Assembly (NCBI GenBank): GCA_028679935.1
Contig: JAJRAL010000005.1
Location: 1-11,363 of the forward strand
Source of the DNA: Methanomassiliicoccales archaeon
GTDB taxonomy: Archaea > Thermoplasmatota > Thermoplasmata > Methanomassiliicoccales > UBA472
Direction of reading: 5' to 3'
Length of the DNA: 11,363 nt
In this document: positions 1 through 6,255 of the stretch, one piece after another
Numbering within the stretch: position 1 is the stretch's first letter
Layout of the letters: each line of letters starts with the position of its first letter
Notes under the pieces: model-generated
Told to the model about the DNA's origin: nothing
What the model saw: only the letters and a program-made list of their open reading frames with translations
Database searches by the model: none
Made by a program: the position numbers and the translations under genes

Positions 1-1121
1 AACCCGAGCATGCGCAGCAGCGATACCATCGGCGCGACCTTCGCCTCCTCCTTCGAGATAGCGTCCAGCTCGGCAGAGGTCAATTTCCCGTAGTACAGCC
101 GTCTCGCGAGCTTCGCCATGCCGAAGTCCTTGACCGGGGCGTGCGCGTACAACGGAACAAACCCCTCGCTCAGCCTCTGGATGTAGTTGAGCGTCGAGGG
201 CGCGTTGACCGTGAACCTCCCATCGACCATGCCCCAGGCCCTCGGCCCGATGCCGACGAAGTTCGAGTGCTCGTACGGCCCCTCGTACTCCTCCGGCCGC
301 TTCGAGAAGGACCAGAGAGTGCGCATCCTATACCCGTGGGAGCGCATCGTTTCGATGATCGCCTGGTACTGCTCCCTCTCCTCCTTCGGGTCCTGTGGGA
401 ACTGGTCCGCCGCCTTCTTGGTCAAGGGAGTGTAGTGCAGGAGCATCAGCGGGTATGTCGAAATGCCGTCGACCCCGAGCGAGCTGGCGGTTTCCAGATC
501 TGCGAGCAGATCGTCCTTCGTCTGCGTCGGCAGGGAGAACATTAGGTCGATGTTGACGTAGTCGAAGCCGGCATCGACGACCTTGCCAAGGACGTCGATC
601 AACTGCTGACGCTTCGTCATTCGGCCTAGGAAAGGCAGCATGCGTTCGTTGAACGTCTGCACCCCGACGCTCAGCTGCTTCACTCCCGACGAGACAAAGT
701 TGCCGAGCACCTCCTCGTTGAGATCCCCTGGCCCCGCCTCCATCGCCACCTTCCCGGAGAATTCGAAGTGAGAACGGACGATGTCGAGCAGCTGGCCGAT
801 CTCCCTATGCAGGAGCGACGGAGTGCCGCCGCTGATGTAGACGCGGTCGACCTTGCCGATCTCCGTGCTTTCGGAGTATAGACCGAGCTCCTCGTTCACC
901 GCGTCCAGGAACGCCTTGCCGTACTCGTCCTTGTACGACTCGCCGGGGAAGGCGCAGTAGGAGCACTTGGCGGCGCAGAACGGCACTCGGACGTTCAGCC
1001 CGGTCCGTTCCAGCGAGGCGGGCAGCACATCCTCCAGCCTCGTCACCCTGGAGAACTCGACGCTCGCCGCGATCTTGTCGGCGAGTCGGTCGACGTAGCG
1101 ATAGGTGAGATCTATTGGCAA
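1..1121 (-). CDS. HemN/HemW-like radical SAM protein (3' end outside window)
   Basis: I translated this frame by hand; it stays open for 373 codons and runs off the left edge. Residues 45-60 contain the radical SAM cluster motif CxxxCxxC (Cys49, Cys53, Cys56) in the context VPFCAAKCSYCAF, typical of the HemN/HemW group. Further family marks follow: YISGGTPSLL, the SVGVQTFN stretch, NIDLMFSLPTQT, and a late FVGIGPRAWG. The family includes oxygen-independent coproporphyrinogen III oxidase and the haem chaperone HemW, but many archaeal members have no assigned reaction, so I do not name a substrate. The start is TTG at 1121: an in-frame TAG lies four codons upstream, and GGGAG sits 5 nt before the TTG. 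A TATA-like box at 1151-1158 suggests its own promoter, 55 nt downstream of porB. The C-terminus is not visible. Confidence 0.88.
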   Translation of the reverse strand, partial: MPIDLTYRYVDRLADKIAASVEFSRVTRLEDVLPASLERTGLNVRVPFCAAKCSYCAFPGESYKDEYGKAFLDAVNEELGLYSESTEIGKVDRVYISGGTPSLLHREIGQLLDIVRSHFEFSGKVAMEAGPGDLNEEVLGNFVSSGVKQLSVGVQTFNERMLPFLGRMTKRQQLIDVLGKVVDAGFDYVNIDLMFSLPTQTKDDLLADLETASSLGVDGISTYPLMLLHYTPLTKKAADQFPQDPKEEREQYQAIIETMRSHGYRMRTLWSFSKRPEEYEGPYEHSNFVGIGPRAWGMVDGRFTVNAPSTLNYIQRLSEGFVPLYAHAPVKDFGMAKLARRLYYGKLTSAELDAISKEEAKVAPMVSLLRMLG

Positions 1122-1150
1122 GCTCGCTCCCTAGACCCGAACGCCACCGG

Positions 1151-1158
1151 GATATTTC
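1151..1158 (-). promoter_or_regulatory. TATA-like box before the radical SAM gene
   Basis: Read on the minus strand this is GAAATATC, an AT-rich island in the 55-nt gap between porB and the radical SAM start. It lies about 30 nt upstream of the TTG, so transcription would begin very close to the Shine-Dalgarno. That fit is only moderate, and readthrough from the por operon is the alternative. Confidence 0.4.
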
Positions 1159-1176
1159 AAGTGTCGTCGCTCCGCT

Positions 1177-2157
1177 TCAGACGCCGTGTAGCGGATCGCC
1201 AGCATGGCCCAACGGCTTCTCGGCGGTGTAGATCGCGCACGGCGGCGCCTCGACCTCGTCGTCGTAGTGCGCCCACCACTTCTTGCACAGCCACCTCTGC
1301 AGCGTGTTCACGTCCTCGGTGGACATGTGAGCGAAGCGGCCCTGGAGCTTGAGGTACTCCGTCACCGGCTCCATCTTCTTCGGCCTGTACGTGACGCTCG
1401 CCTCGCCCTTCTCCGCCTCGTAAAGCGTCCACATGCCGGTCTCGACGGCCATCCGCGAGATCTCCATCGTCTTCGCCGCCTCCGACCTCCATCCAGGGAC
1501 GCAGGGCGTGAAGACGTGCAGGAAGCGGAACCCTTCTGCCCGCTTCGCCTTCTCCGCCTTGCGCACGAAGTCGTTCCAGTGGGCGATCGAGAGCGTCGCC
1601 ATGTACGGCACGCCGTGCGCCGCGACGATCGCTCCGAGGTCCTTCTTGAACCGCCTTTTGCCGCTGATGACCTTGCCGTTCGGCGAGGTCGTCGTCCAGG
1701 CCCCGAACGGCGTCGCGCCGGACATCTGGATGCCTGTGTTCATGTACGCCTCGTTGTCCAGGCAGACAAAGATCACGTCCTCGTTCCGGTCCGCCGCCCC
1801 GGAGAGCGCCTGCAGGCCGATGTCGAACGTGCCCCCGTCCCCCGCCATTCCGACCACAAGGGCCTTCTTCCCCTTCCTCCTCAAACCCGCCCGAATGCCG
1901 GTGATCACCGCCCCTGTGTTCTCGAAGGCGGTGAAGAAATACGGAACGTCGAAAGCGCTGATTGGGTACTGTGCGCCGAACACCACCAGGCAGCTCGCGG
2001 GCACGTAGACGATCGTCTCCGGACCGAAGATGCGCATCAGGTTCCTGACCGCGATCGCGACGCCGCAGCCGGGGCAGGCGCCGTGTCCCCAGAGGAAGTA
2101 CTCCTTGTTCGGCACGTCCCTTAGCGTCATCTTGCTGATGTCCTTCTCGGGGCTCAT
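1177..2157 (-). CDS. porB: 2-oxoacid:ferredoxin oxidoreductase, beta (TPP-binding) subunit
   Basis: The 326-aa product has the usual archaeal beta-subunit length. It binds the pyrophosphate end of thiamine pyrophosphate and one 4Fe-4S cluster in the cytoplasmic complex that oxidatively decarboxylates a 2-oxoacid to acyl-CoA and reduces ferredoxin. Seen in the sequence: GACPGCG gives Cys28 and Cys31, with Cys56 and Cys219 as the likely other cluster ligands. GDGG at 107-110 followed by DNEAYMNTG at 134-142 is the TPP/Mg site, and Asn140 lines up with the active-site Asn996 of Desulfovibrio PFOR. The ATG overlaps the porA stop by four bases (ATGA), which points to translational coupling. Pyruvate or a branched-chain 2-oxoacid such as 2-oxoisovalerate could be the substrate; the sequence alone does not decide this. 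Confidence 0.93.
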   Translation of the reverse strand: MSPEKDISKMTLRDVPNKEYFLWGHGACPGCGVAIAVRNLMRIFGPETIVYVPASCLVVFGAQYPISAFDVPYFFTAFENTGAVITGIRAGLRRKGKKALVVGMAGDGGTFDIGLQALSGAADRNEDVIFVCLDNEAYMNTGIQMSGATPFGAWTTTSPNGKVISGKRRFKKDLGAIVAAHGVPYMATLSIAHWNDFVRKAEKAKRAEGFRFLHVFTPCVPGWRSEAAKTMEISRMAVETGMWTLYEAEKGEASVTYRPKKMEPVTEYLKLQGRFAHMSTEDVNTLQRWLCKKWWAHYDDEVEAPPCAIYTAEKPLGHAGDPLHGV

Positions 2158-3329
2158 CGCTGCTCACCCCTCAATCCGTGCCAGTTGACGTCCCTGACCT
2201 TCTCGCCCTTCCCCGCCCTCTCCACGATGGCGTACATCTCCCTGACCTCCTGAGGCGTCAGGTCCCTCCCGCCCAGGCCTCCGATGTGGTCAGTGATCGG
2301 GATTCGGAGGGAGCTCAGCGCGCCCCTGACCTCGGTGAAGACCGGCCCGTATGTATTGAACCCGATCGAGCGGTCGAAGACGCCCAGCGCCTTGAGCTTC
2401 GACGCAGCGAGGAGCAGCTCCTTCTCCGGGAACGGCCTCATGAACCGGAGCTTGATTAGCCCCGCTTTCTTGCCATCATTTCGGAGCTCGTCGACGACCC
2501 CTCTGGCCGTCGTGGTGGCGGTGCCGAGCGTGACCAAGGCGTAGTCCGCGTCGGCCATCTGATACTCCTCGAAAAGGCCGCCGTACTGCCTGTCGAACTT
2601 CTCGCCGAACGCCTCGTCCACCTCTCCTATGACCGTTCGGGCGGAGTCCATCGTCCTGTCCAGTTGGTAGCGCATCTCCATCGCGTACTCCGGCGGGACG
2701 ATCGGGTTGATCATCTTCGGCTCGGCGACGTCGAGCGTATTCAAGGGAACGAACTTGGGCAGGAACTTGTCGACGTCGAACGGATCCGGCACCTCGACCC
2801 TCTCAACGGTATGAGAGAGCACGAAGCCGTCGAGGCAGACCATCATCGGCAGCATCACCCTGCGGTCCTCCGCCACGCGGTACGCCTGGAGGGTCATGTC
2901 GAGCGCCTCCTGGTTGTCCTCCACGTACACCTGCATCCAGCCCGACTCCCTCTCCGGCATGGAGTCGTTGTGCTCCAGCCAGATGCCCGAAGCGGCACCG
3001 AGCGAGCGGTTCACGTTCACCATGACGACCGGAAGACGATTCTGGGGCGCGGCGTAGAGCATCTCGTGCATCAGCGCGAGGCCCTGGGATGACGTGGCCG
3101 TGAACGTTCTGACCCCGGTCGCGCTCGCGCCCACGGCGACGGACATCACACTGTGCTCGCTCTCCGCCGGGATGAACTCCGCGTCGAACTCACCGTCGTT
3201 GATGAACTCCGAGATGAGCTCCATGATGAGCGTCTGCGGCGTGATCGGGAACGCGGGGATGACCTCGGCCCTAGCGAGCCGAACGCCCCAGGCGACGGCG
3301 TGGTCCGCCGAGAGCACCTTCGTCACCAT
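2154..3329 (-). CDS. porA: 2-oxoacid:ferredoxin oxidoreductase, alpha subunit
   Basis: The 391-aa product matches the archaeal PorA/VorA length. This subunit supplies the pyrimidine-binding half of the TPP site and the substrate pocket. Visible marks are FPITPQT at 27-33, AESEHS at 55-60 (with the TPP-activating Glu), SQGLALMHE at 81-89, and Arg108 in NRSLGAA. Thr30 and Arg108 correspond to Thr31 and Arg114, which contact the substrate carboxylate in Desulfovibrio PFOR. The stretch after Arg108 (GIWLEHNDSMPERESGW) differs from the pyruvate-enzyme version I remember, which leaves specificity open. The conserved C-terminal region contains GGLGGRDLTP. Its start overlaps the stop of the gamma-delta gene by 7 nt, and its stop overlaps the porB start by 4 nt, so all three are one operon. 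Confidence 0.93.
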   Translation of the reverse strand: MVTKVLSADHAVAWGVRLARAEVIPAFPITPQTLIMELISEFINDGEFDAEFIPAESEHSVMSVAVGASATGVRTFTATSSQGLALMHEMLYAAPQNRLPVVMVNVNRSLGAASGIWLEHNDSMPERESGWMQVYVEDNQEALDMTLQAYRVAEDRRVMLPMMVCLDGFVLSHTVERVEVPDPFDVDKFLPKFVPLNTLDVAEPKMINPIVPPEYAMEMRYQLDRTMDSARTVIGEVDEAFGEKFDRQYGGLFEEYQMADADYALVTLGTATTTARGVVDELRNDGKKAGLIKLRFMRPFPEKELLLAASKLKALGVFDRSIGFNTYGPVFTEVRGALSSLRIPITDHIGGLGGRDLTPQEVREMYAIVERAGKGEKVRDVNWHGLRGEQR

Positions 3330-4225
3330 TCGTGCACCCCCCTGACCATTTCGATCGCATCGACCGGACAGATGTCAGCGCAGATGCCGCAGCCCTTGCA
3401 ATAGCGATAATCCCAGCGCATGTAGTCGTCCTCCTGCCGCTTGATCGTCCCCTCCGGGCACGACCACCAGCAGCGCAGGCAGCGGATGCACTTCTCCTTC
3501 ATGTAGCGAGGCGACGAGGTCCTCCACGTCCCCACCGGCACCTGCCAGGAGCTGCCCGGCCCGACCACGATGTCTCCGCGCTTCTCCGCCCCCAGGGCCG
3601 TTCCGGGTGGTATCTCTTCCCAGGTCGGGAGCCACGATGGCTTCTGGACCAGGGGGCGCTCACCCTTGCACCTTCCCGACCTCGACTGCTCGTAGGCGAC
3701 CTTCGCCGTGTCGGCATTGACTATCGCCGCCCTCTCTCCCAGCCGCTCGCCGAACTTGTCCCGGATGGCTCTGACGATCGCATCCAGTGAGACGAGGTCC
3801 TGCGCCTTCGCGATCGCGCCGAGCATCGCTGTGTTGACGATCGGCGCCTTCAGCTTCTCGTACGCGATCGAGGTCGCGTCGACGGTCACGCAGCTCACCG
3901 CGACGCCGAGGTCGTACTCCTCCGGCGCGAGCGTGGTGTTGATGGCCGCCGCGCCGCCGGGCTTCAGTCCCTCCGCAATCGGATCGATCTCAGGCAGGTA
4001 TCCATCGAGCACCACCAACAGGTCCGGCTCGTATATCTGGCTCTTGATCGTGATGCGCTTGTCGTCGATGCGGGCGAATGCCTTCACCGGAGCTCCCCGC
4101 CTCTCCGCCCCGAAGTACGGGAACGCTTGGGCATGGTAACCCTCGAGCACGGCGGCCTCCGCCAGGGTCTGCGCCGCCATCACCGCCCCCTGCCCGCCGC
4201 GCCCGTGGAACCTGATCTCGAACAG
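3323..4225 (-). CDS. porG: 2-oxoacid:ferredoxin oxidoreductase, fused gamma and delta subunits
   Basis: The first ~190 residues are a gamma subunit: the conserved IRFHGRGGQGAVMAAQTLAEA at the N-terminus, then FPYFGAERRGAPV. A linker of about 50 residues leads to a delta-type 2[4Fe-4S] ferredoxin domain with CIRCLRCWWSCPEG (Cys246, 249, 252, 256) and CKGCGICADICPVDAI (Cys276, 279, 282, 286; numbered in the 300-aa form). Gamma and delta are separate genes in well-known archaeal POR operons. The first GTG/ATG (4183/4180) would remove the conserved RFHGRGGQG loop. Reading upstream, the frame meets TAG at 4246-4244, and the only near-start codon between is CTG at 4225, exactly 6 nt after GGAGGG. 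I therefore place the start at CTG. A point mutation or sequencing error in an ATG would look the same. Confidence 0.85.
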   Translation of the reverse strand: MFEIRFHGRGGQGAVMAAQTLAEAAVLEGYHAQAFPYFGAERRGAPVKAFARIDDKRITIKSQIYEPDLLVVLDGYLPEIDPIAEGLKPGGAAAINTTLAPEEYDLGVAVSCVTVDATSIAYEKLKAPIVNTAMLGAIAKAQDLVSLDAIVRAIRDKFGERLGERAAIVNADTAKVAYEQSRSGRCKGERPLVQKPSWLPTWEEIPPGTALGAEKRGDIVVGPGSSWQVPVGTWRTSSPRYMKEKCIRCLRCWWSCPEGTIKRQEDDYMRWDYRYCKGCGICADICPVDAIEMVRGVHEW

Positions 4226-4231
4226 ACTGCT

Positions 4232-4237
4232 CCCTCC
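4232..4237 (-). promoter_or_regulatory. Shine-Dalgarno that selects the CTG start of the gamma-delta gene
   Basis: GGAGGG on the minus strand lies 6 nt before CTG at 4225. It is the only good ribosome-binding site near the 5' end of this gene. The in-frame ATG/GTG codons at 4180-4183 have no comparable motif at normal spacing. Confidence 0.65.
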
Positions 4238-4264
4238 AGTACACTAGCCAATTGGATGCGCGCC

Positions 4265-4272
4265 GTATTTAA
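4265..4272 (-). promoter_or_regulatory. TATA box for the 2-oxoacid oxidoreductase operon
   Basis: TTAAATAC on the minus strand is a good archaeal TATA match in GC-rich surroundings. About 26 nt downstream gives a transcription start near 4242, just ahead of the GGAGGG and the CTG start at 4225. The arrangement is self-consistent and supports the upstream start. Not tested experimentally. Confidence 0.55.
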
Positions 4273-4298
4273 CAACTGCAACTCGTCCTCGCGCAATC

Positions 4299-4305
4299 CT
4301 TTTAC
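4299..4305 (+). promoter_or_regulatory. Weak TATA-like box for the small plus-strand gene
   Basis: The T-rich CTTTTAC lies about 30-36 nt before the ATG at 4335. No Shine-Dalgarno precedes that ATG, so a nearly leaderless transcript from this box is the simplest reading. The match to the consensus is poor. Confidence 0.3.
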
Positions 4306-4334
4306 CCGATGCGCTCCGAACCGACCGCGATCAC

Positions 4335-4607
4335 ATGGCGGAAAAGATGAAGGTCGAGATCAGGTGGCAGAACCCGCTCGGGCCCGAGGACCGCGACCCG
4401 TTCCACATCTACTTGATGTGGGTCGACAAGACGGACACACCGACGGCGATGGAGCAGGTGTTCAAGATGTGGCTCGCCGAGAAGGTCGAAGGGAGGAACC
4501 TGATCGTCTCGGACCTCGAGTTCCTGGTTGACGGCAAGCTGATCGAGCTCTCCCGCGAGGAGGAGAACGACTTCTTCAGGAGGATGAAGGAATCGGCAGG
4601 GAAGTGA
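4335..4607 (+). CDS. Small conserved-looking protein of unknown function
   Basis: I do not recognise this 90-aa protein. It is charged and probably cytoplasmic: no signal peptide, no membrane helix and no cysteines. It appears to have a beta strand near the N-terminus (KVEIRWQ), a central Trp/Met-rich helical part (TAMEQVFKMWLAEK, residues 37-50), a strand-like LIVSDLEFLVDGKLIEL (56-72) and an acidic-basic helical tail (REEENDFFRRMK). Codon use (GC-rich third positions) resembles the neighbours, which supports a real gene. It is divergent from the oxidoreductase operon across a 109-nt promoter region and convergent with ilvE, ending 12 nt from the ilvE stop. ATG at 4335 is taken as the start; ATG at 4347 is possible. 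No function is inferred. Confidence 0.7.
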   Translation: MAEKMKVEIRWQNPLGPEDRDPFHIYLMWVDKTDTPTAMEQVFKMWLAEKVEGRNLIVSDLEFLVDGKLIELSREEENDFFRRMKESAGK

Positions 4608-4619
4608 CCTTCCTTCGGC

Positions 4620-5537
4620 TCAAACGTACGTCAACCAAGCCTCGTACTTCTTGCTCTTTCCCCTCGCCGCCTCGAAGAAGGCCTTCTGCAGCTTGAGCGT
4701 CATCGGACCGGGCATTCCCGAGCCGATCACGATGCTGTCGATCGAGTGCACTGGTAGCACCTCCGCCGCCGTCCCGGTCATGAAGACCTCATCGGCGACG
4801 TAGAGCTCGGAGCGGGTCATGTCGCGCTCGACCACCGGCGTCCCTAGGTCCTCGGATATCTCCATGACGGAGTCCCTCGTGATGCCTTCCAGTATGCCAG
4901 CGGTCATCGGGGTCGTATAGAGCTTGCCGCGGCGCACCATGAAGACGTTCTCTCCGGTGCCCTCGGCCACGTTGCCGGACTCGTTGAGCATGAGCGACTC
5001 GTCGCCTCCCTTGTTGACCGCCTCCAGCCGGGCGAGCACGGAGTTGATGTAGTTGCCGCAGATCTTCGCGTTCAGCGCCGCCGCGCGGTTGTTCGGCTTG
5101 GCCCAGGACGAGGTGATCAGCTTCGCGCCCTTCTTGAGCTGGTCCTCGCCAAGGTAGGACCCCATATAGACGACAGCGATGGCGATCTGCGTCGGCAACC
5201 TCGCCGGGTTGAGGCCATACGTGCCGGTGCCGTAGTAGGCGAGCGGTCGGATGTAGTCGACCTTCACGTCCTTGTTCGCCGCGACAGTCTCCTTGGTGAT
5301 CTTGCAGAGCTCGTCGAGCGAGTATGGGACCTTGAGCGAGATGACCTTCGCCGACTCCAGGAAGCGCTGCATATGCTCCCGGAGCCTGAATATCGCCCTC
5401 CCCTTCTCGGTCTCGTAAATCCTGATTCCCTCGAACACGCCTCCGCCGTAATGGAGGCAGTGAGTCATGACGTGGACGTTGGCGTTCTCGTAATCCACCA
5501 TCTTCCCGTCCATCCAGACCTTCTGACCCGATGCCAT
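4620..5537 (-). CDS. ilvE: Branched-chain amino acid aminotransferase (PLP fold type IV)
   Basis: The 305-aa protein has the normal class IV aminotransferase length. It interconverts valine, leucine or isoleucine and their 2-oxoacids, with glutamate/2-oxoglutarate as partner. Features: WMDGKMVDYENANVHVMTH at the N-terminus, GGGVFEGIRIYE at 31-42, FRLREHMQR at 50-58, Lys158 in AKICGNYINS as the PLP Schiff-base lysine, Glu192 in NVAEGTGENVF, GITRDSV at 218-224 and TGTAAEV at 254-260. The ATG at 5537 has GGAGG 7 nt upstream. It lies 68 nt downstream of ilvH on the same strand but has its own TATA-like box in that gap, so it may be transcribed both from ilvH and alone. D-amino-acid or aminodeoxychorismate-lyase relatives share the fold, but the motifs and the ilvH neighbour favour IlvE. 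Confidence 0.94.
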   Translation of the reverse strand: MASGQKVWMDGKMVDYENANVHVMTHCLHYGGGVFEGIRIYETEKGRAIFRLREHMQRFLESAKVISLKVPYSLDELCKITKETVAANKDVKVDYIRPLAYYGTGTYGLNPARLPTQIAIAVVYMGSYLGEDQLKKGAKLITSSWAKPNNRAAALNAKICGNYINSVLARLEAVNKGGDESLMLNESGNVAEGTGENVFMVRRGKLYTTPMTAGILEGITRDSVMEISEDLGTPVVERDMTRSELYVADEVFMTGTAAEVLPVHSIDSIVIGSGMPGPMTLKLQKAFFEAARGKSKKYEAWLTYV

Positions 5538-5570
5538 TCGCTTTCCTCCGGACCTAGTTGAATCTGCCGC

Positions 5571-5579
5571 AATAAATAG
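5571..5579 (-). promoter_or_regulatory. TATA box for ilvE
   Basis: CTATTTATT on the minus strand lies about 40 nt before the ilvE ATG and gives a predicted transcription start near 5550, next to the Shine-Dalgarno. It is directly preceded by two copies of TCACGCCAG. It implies an internal promoter between ilvH and ilvE. Confidence 0.5.
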
Positions 5580-5603
5580 CTGGCGTGATAATTACTGGCG
5601 TGA
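5580..5603 (-). repeat. Pair of 9-bp direct repeats abutting the ilvE TATA box
   Basis: On the minus strand TCACGCCAG occurs at 5603-5595 and again at 5588-5580, with TAATTA between, a 15-bp period. The second copy touches the TATA box with no gap, and the first lies directly after the ilvH stop codon (5606-5608). The position upstream of TATA, over the BRE, suits a regulator site for ilvE; this role is inferred. Confidence 0.55.
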
Positions 5604-5605
5604 CA

Positions 5606-5968
5606 CTAGAGAGCATTCACCGCGCGGATGAACTTCTCCGGTTTGTTGCTGTCGAGCAGCTTGTCGATCTCAGGCAGGCTGCCTATGAGCCTTGCCTTGC
5701 CCGCGCCGTTCGAAACGAGCGCGTACGCCTCGTGCCTCGTCTCGTCGACCGTCTCGACGTAGACGACGTCGTGCAGGCGCTGCAGGTCCGCCACCGCGAC
5801 GTCCGCCGCCTGCTTGTCCTTCACCGTGAGCACGATCCTCGACTTTCCAGCGATCTCGCATCGGCCGACGACGATGGTGTCGACGTTGATGCGCTTCCGC
5901 GTGAAGACTCCCATGACCCTCTGCATGACACCGAACTCATCGTTCACCACCATCGAAATTACTTCCAT
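5606..5968 (-). CDS. ilvH: Acetolactate synthase regulatory (small) subunit, ACT domain, short form
   Basis: The product is about 120 aa. Residues 1-75 form an ACT domain: MEVISMVVNDEFGVMQRVMGVF, then RKRINVDTIVVGRCE, matching the IlvH pattern of a short beta strand, a D/E-x-x-GV-x-R-V turn and I-x-T-I/L-x-V-G. The roughly 160-aa bacterial IlvH has a second C-terminal domain, and only a ~45-residue remnant is present here. The subunit normally binds valine or leucine and controls the catalytic acetolactate synthase, which is not encoded in this window. Three in-frame starts exist: GTG 5977, ATG 5974 and ATG 5968. I chose 5968 because GGTG lies 6 nt before it and the protein then begins at the first strand. 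A stand-alone ACT regulator of another enzyme is the alternative. The stop is TAG. Confidence 0.8.
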   Translation of the reverse strand: MEVISMVVNDEFGVMQRVMGVFTRKRINVDTIVVGRCEIAGKSRIVLTVKDKQAADVAVADLQRLHDVVYVETVDETRHEAYALVSNGAGKARLIGSLPEIDKLLDSNKPEKFIRAVNAL

Positions 5969-6045
5969 TTCCATCACCTGTCGCGGCCCCCTGGAATCCG
6001 CGAATTCCCCATGCCTAGCTCCATGTCTGCGTCACGGTGCATCGG

Positions 6046-6096
6046 GCTCGTCCGCTCGGATTCGGCCGGAAAGGCCGGCGACGCGGAACCAAGAGC
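6046..6096. other. Nested stem-loop, candidate structured RNA
   Basis: On the plus strand GCTC (6046-6049) pairs with GAGC (6093-6096), TCCGC (6051-6055) with GCGGA (6083-6087), and CGGCC (6063-6067) with GGCCG (6073-6077) around a GGAAA loop. Three coaxial helices separated by small internal loops are more than expected from a single chance palindrome, although GC-rich DNA raises the background. The purine loop favours the plus strand; on the minus strand it would be in the ilvH leader. Confidence 0.45.
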
Positions 6097-6117
6097 TACC
6101 ACCTACACACCTCCAAC

Positions 6118-6154
6118 GATCCTCGGGGACTGCTCGCAAGAGCGTCCCCTGATC
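6118..6154. other. Strong extended hairpin with GCAA tetraloop
   Basis: GGGGAC (6125-6130) pairs with GTCCCC (6144-6149), and GCTC (6132-6135) with GAGC (6140-6143) around GCAA (6136-6139), with one bulged T at 6131. GATC at 6118-6121 can extend the stem with GATC at 6151-6154 across a 3/1 internal loop. GCAA is a stable GNRA loop on the plus strand; the minus strand has TTGC. No T-run follows, so it does not look like a simple terminator. Confidence 0.5.
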
Positions 6155-6245
6155 AGATGACCAGAACCTGCAAGCTAACCGTGCCAGAAATCTCGTTGAC
6201 CGAGGCCGCAGGGCTAGACATTGGAGTTGGTGTATTCCGACTTCC

Positions 6246-6255
6246 GTATATATAC
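6246..6255. promoter_or_regulatory. Palindromic TATA box, probable ilvH promoter
   Basis: GTATATATAC reads the same on both strands and is the strongest TATA match in the gap. Read leftwards it predicts a start near 6225 and a leader of about 255 nt for ilvH. I see no good TATA sequence closer to ilvH. Read rightwards it would give a leader of about 85 nt for the GT-C gene. Confidence 0.5.

Noticed and set aside
1204..2124. Long plus-strand ORF (306 codons) opposite porB
   Set aside because: It is Arg/Leu/Pro/Ala-rich shadow translation of the well-supported porB gene. Several similar long frames lie opposite porA, porG, the glycosyltransferases and hddA for the same reason (GC-rich DNA).
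5540..5608. Amber readthrough extending IlvH to full length
   Set aside because: Translating past the TAG gives a peptide that does not resemble the missing IlvH C-terminal domain and soon runs into the ilvE ribosome-binding site and coding region in another frame.
6046..6154. SRP RNA or RNase P RNA
   Set aside because: The GGAAA loop first suggested SRP helix 8, but the conserved AGCAGC and flanking asymmetric-loop bases are absent. RNase P core motifs were not found either.
6118..6154. Intrinsic transcription terminator
   Set aside because: The hairpin is strong but has no T-run on either side in either direction, and the flanking genes are divergent, so no transcript should end here.
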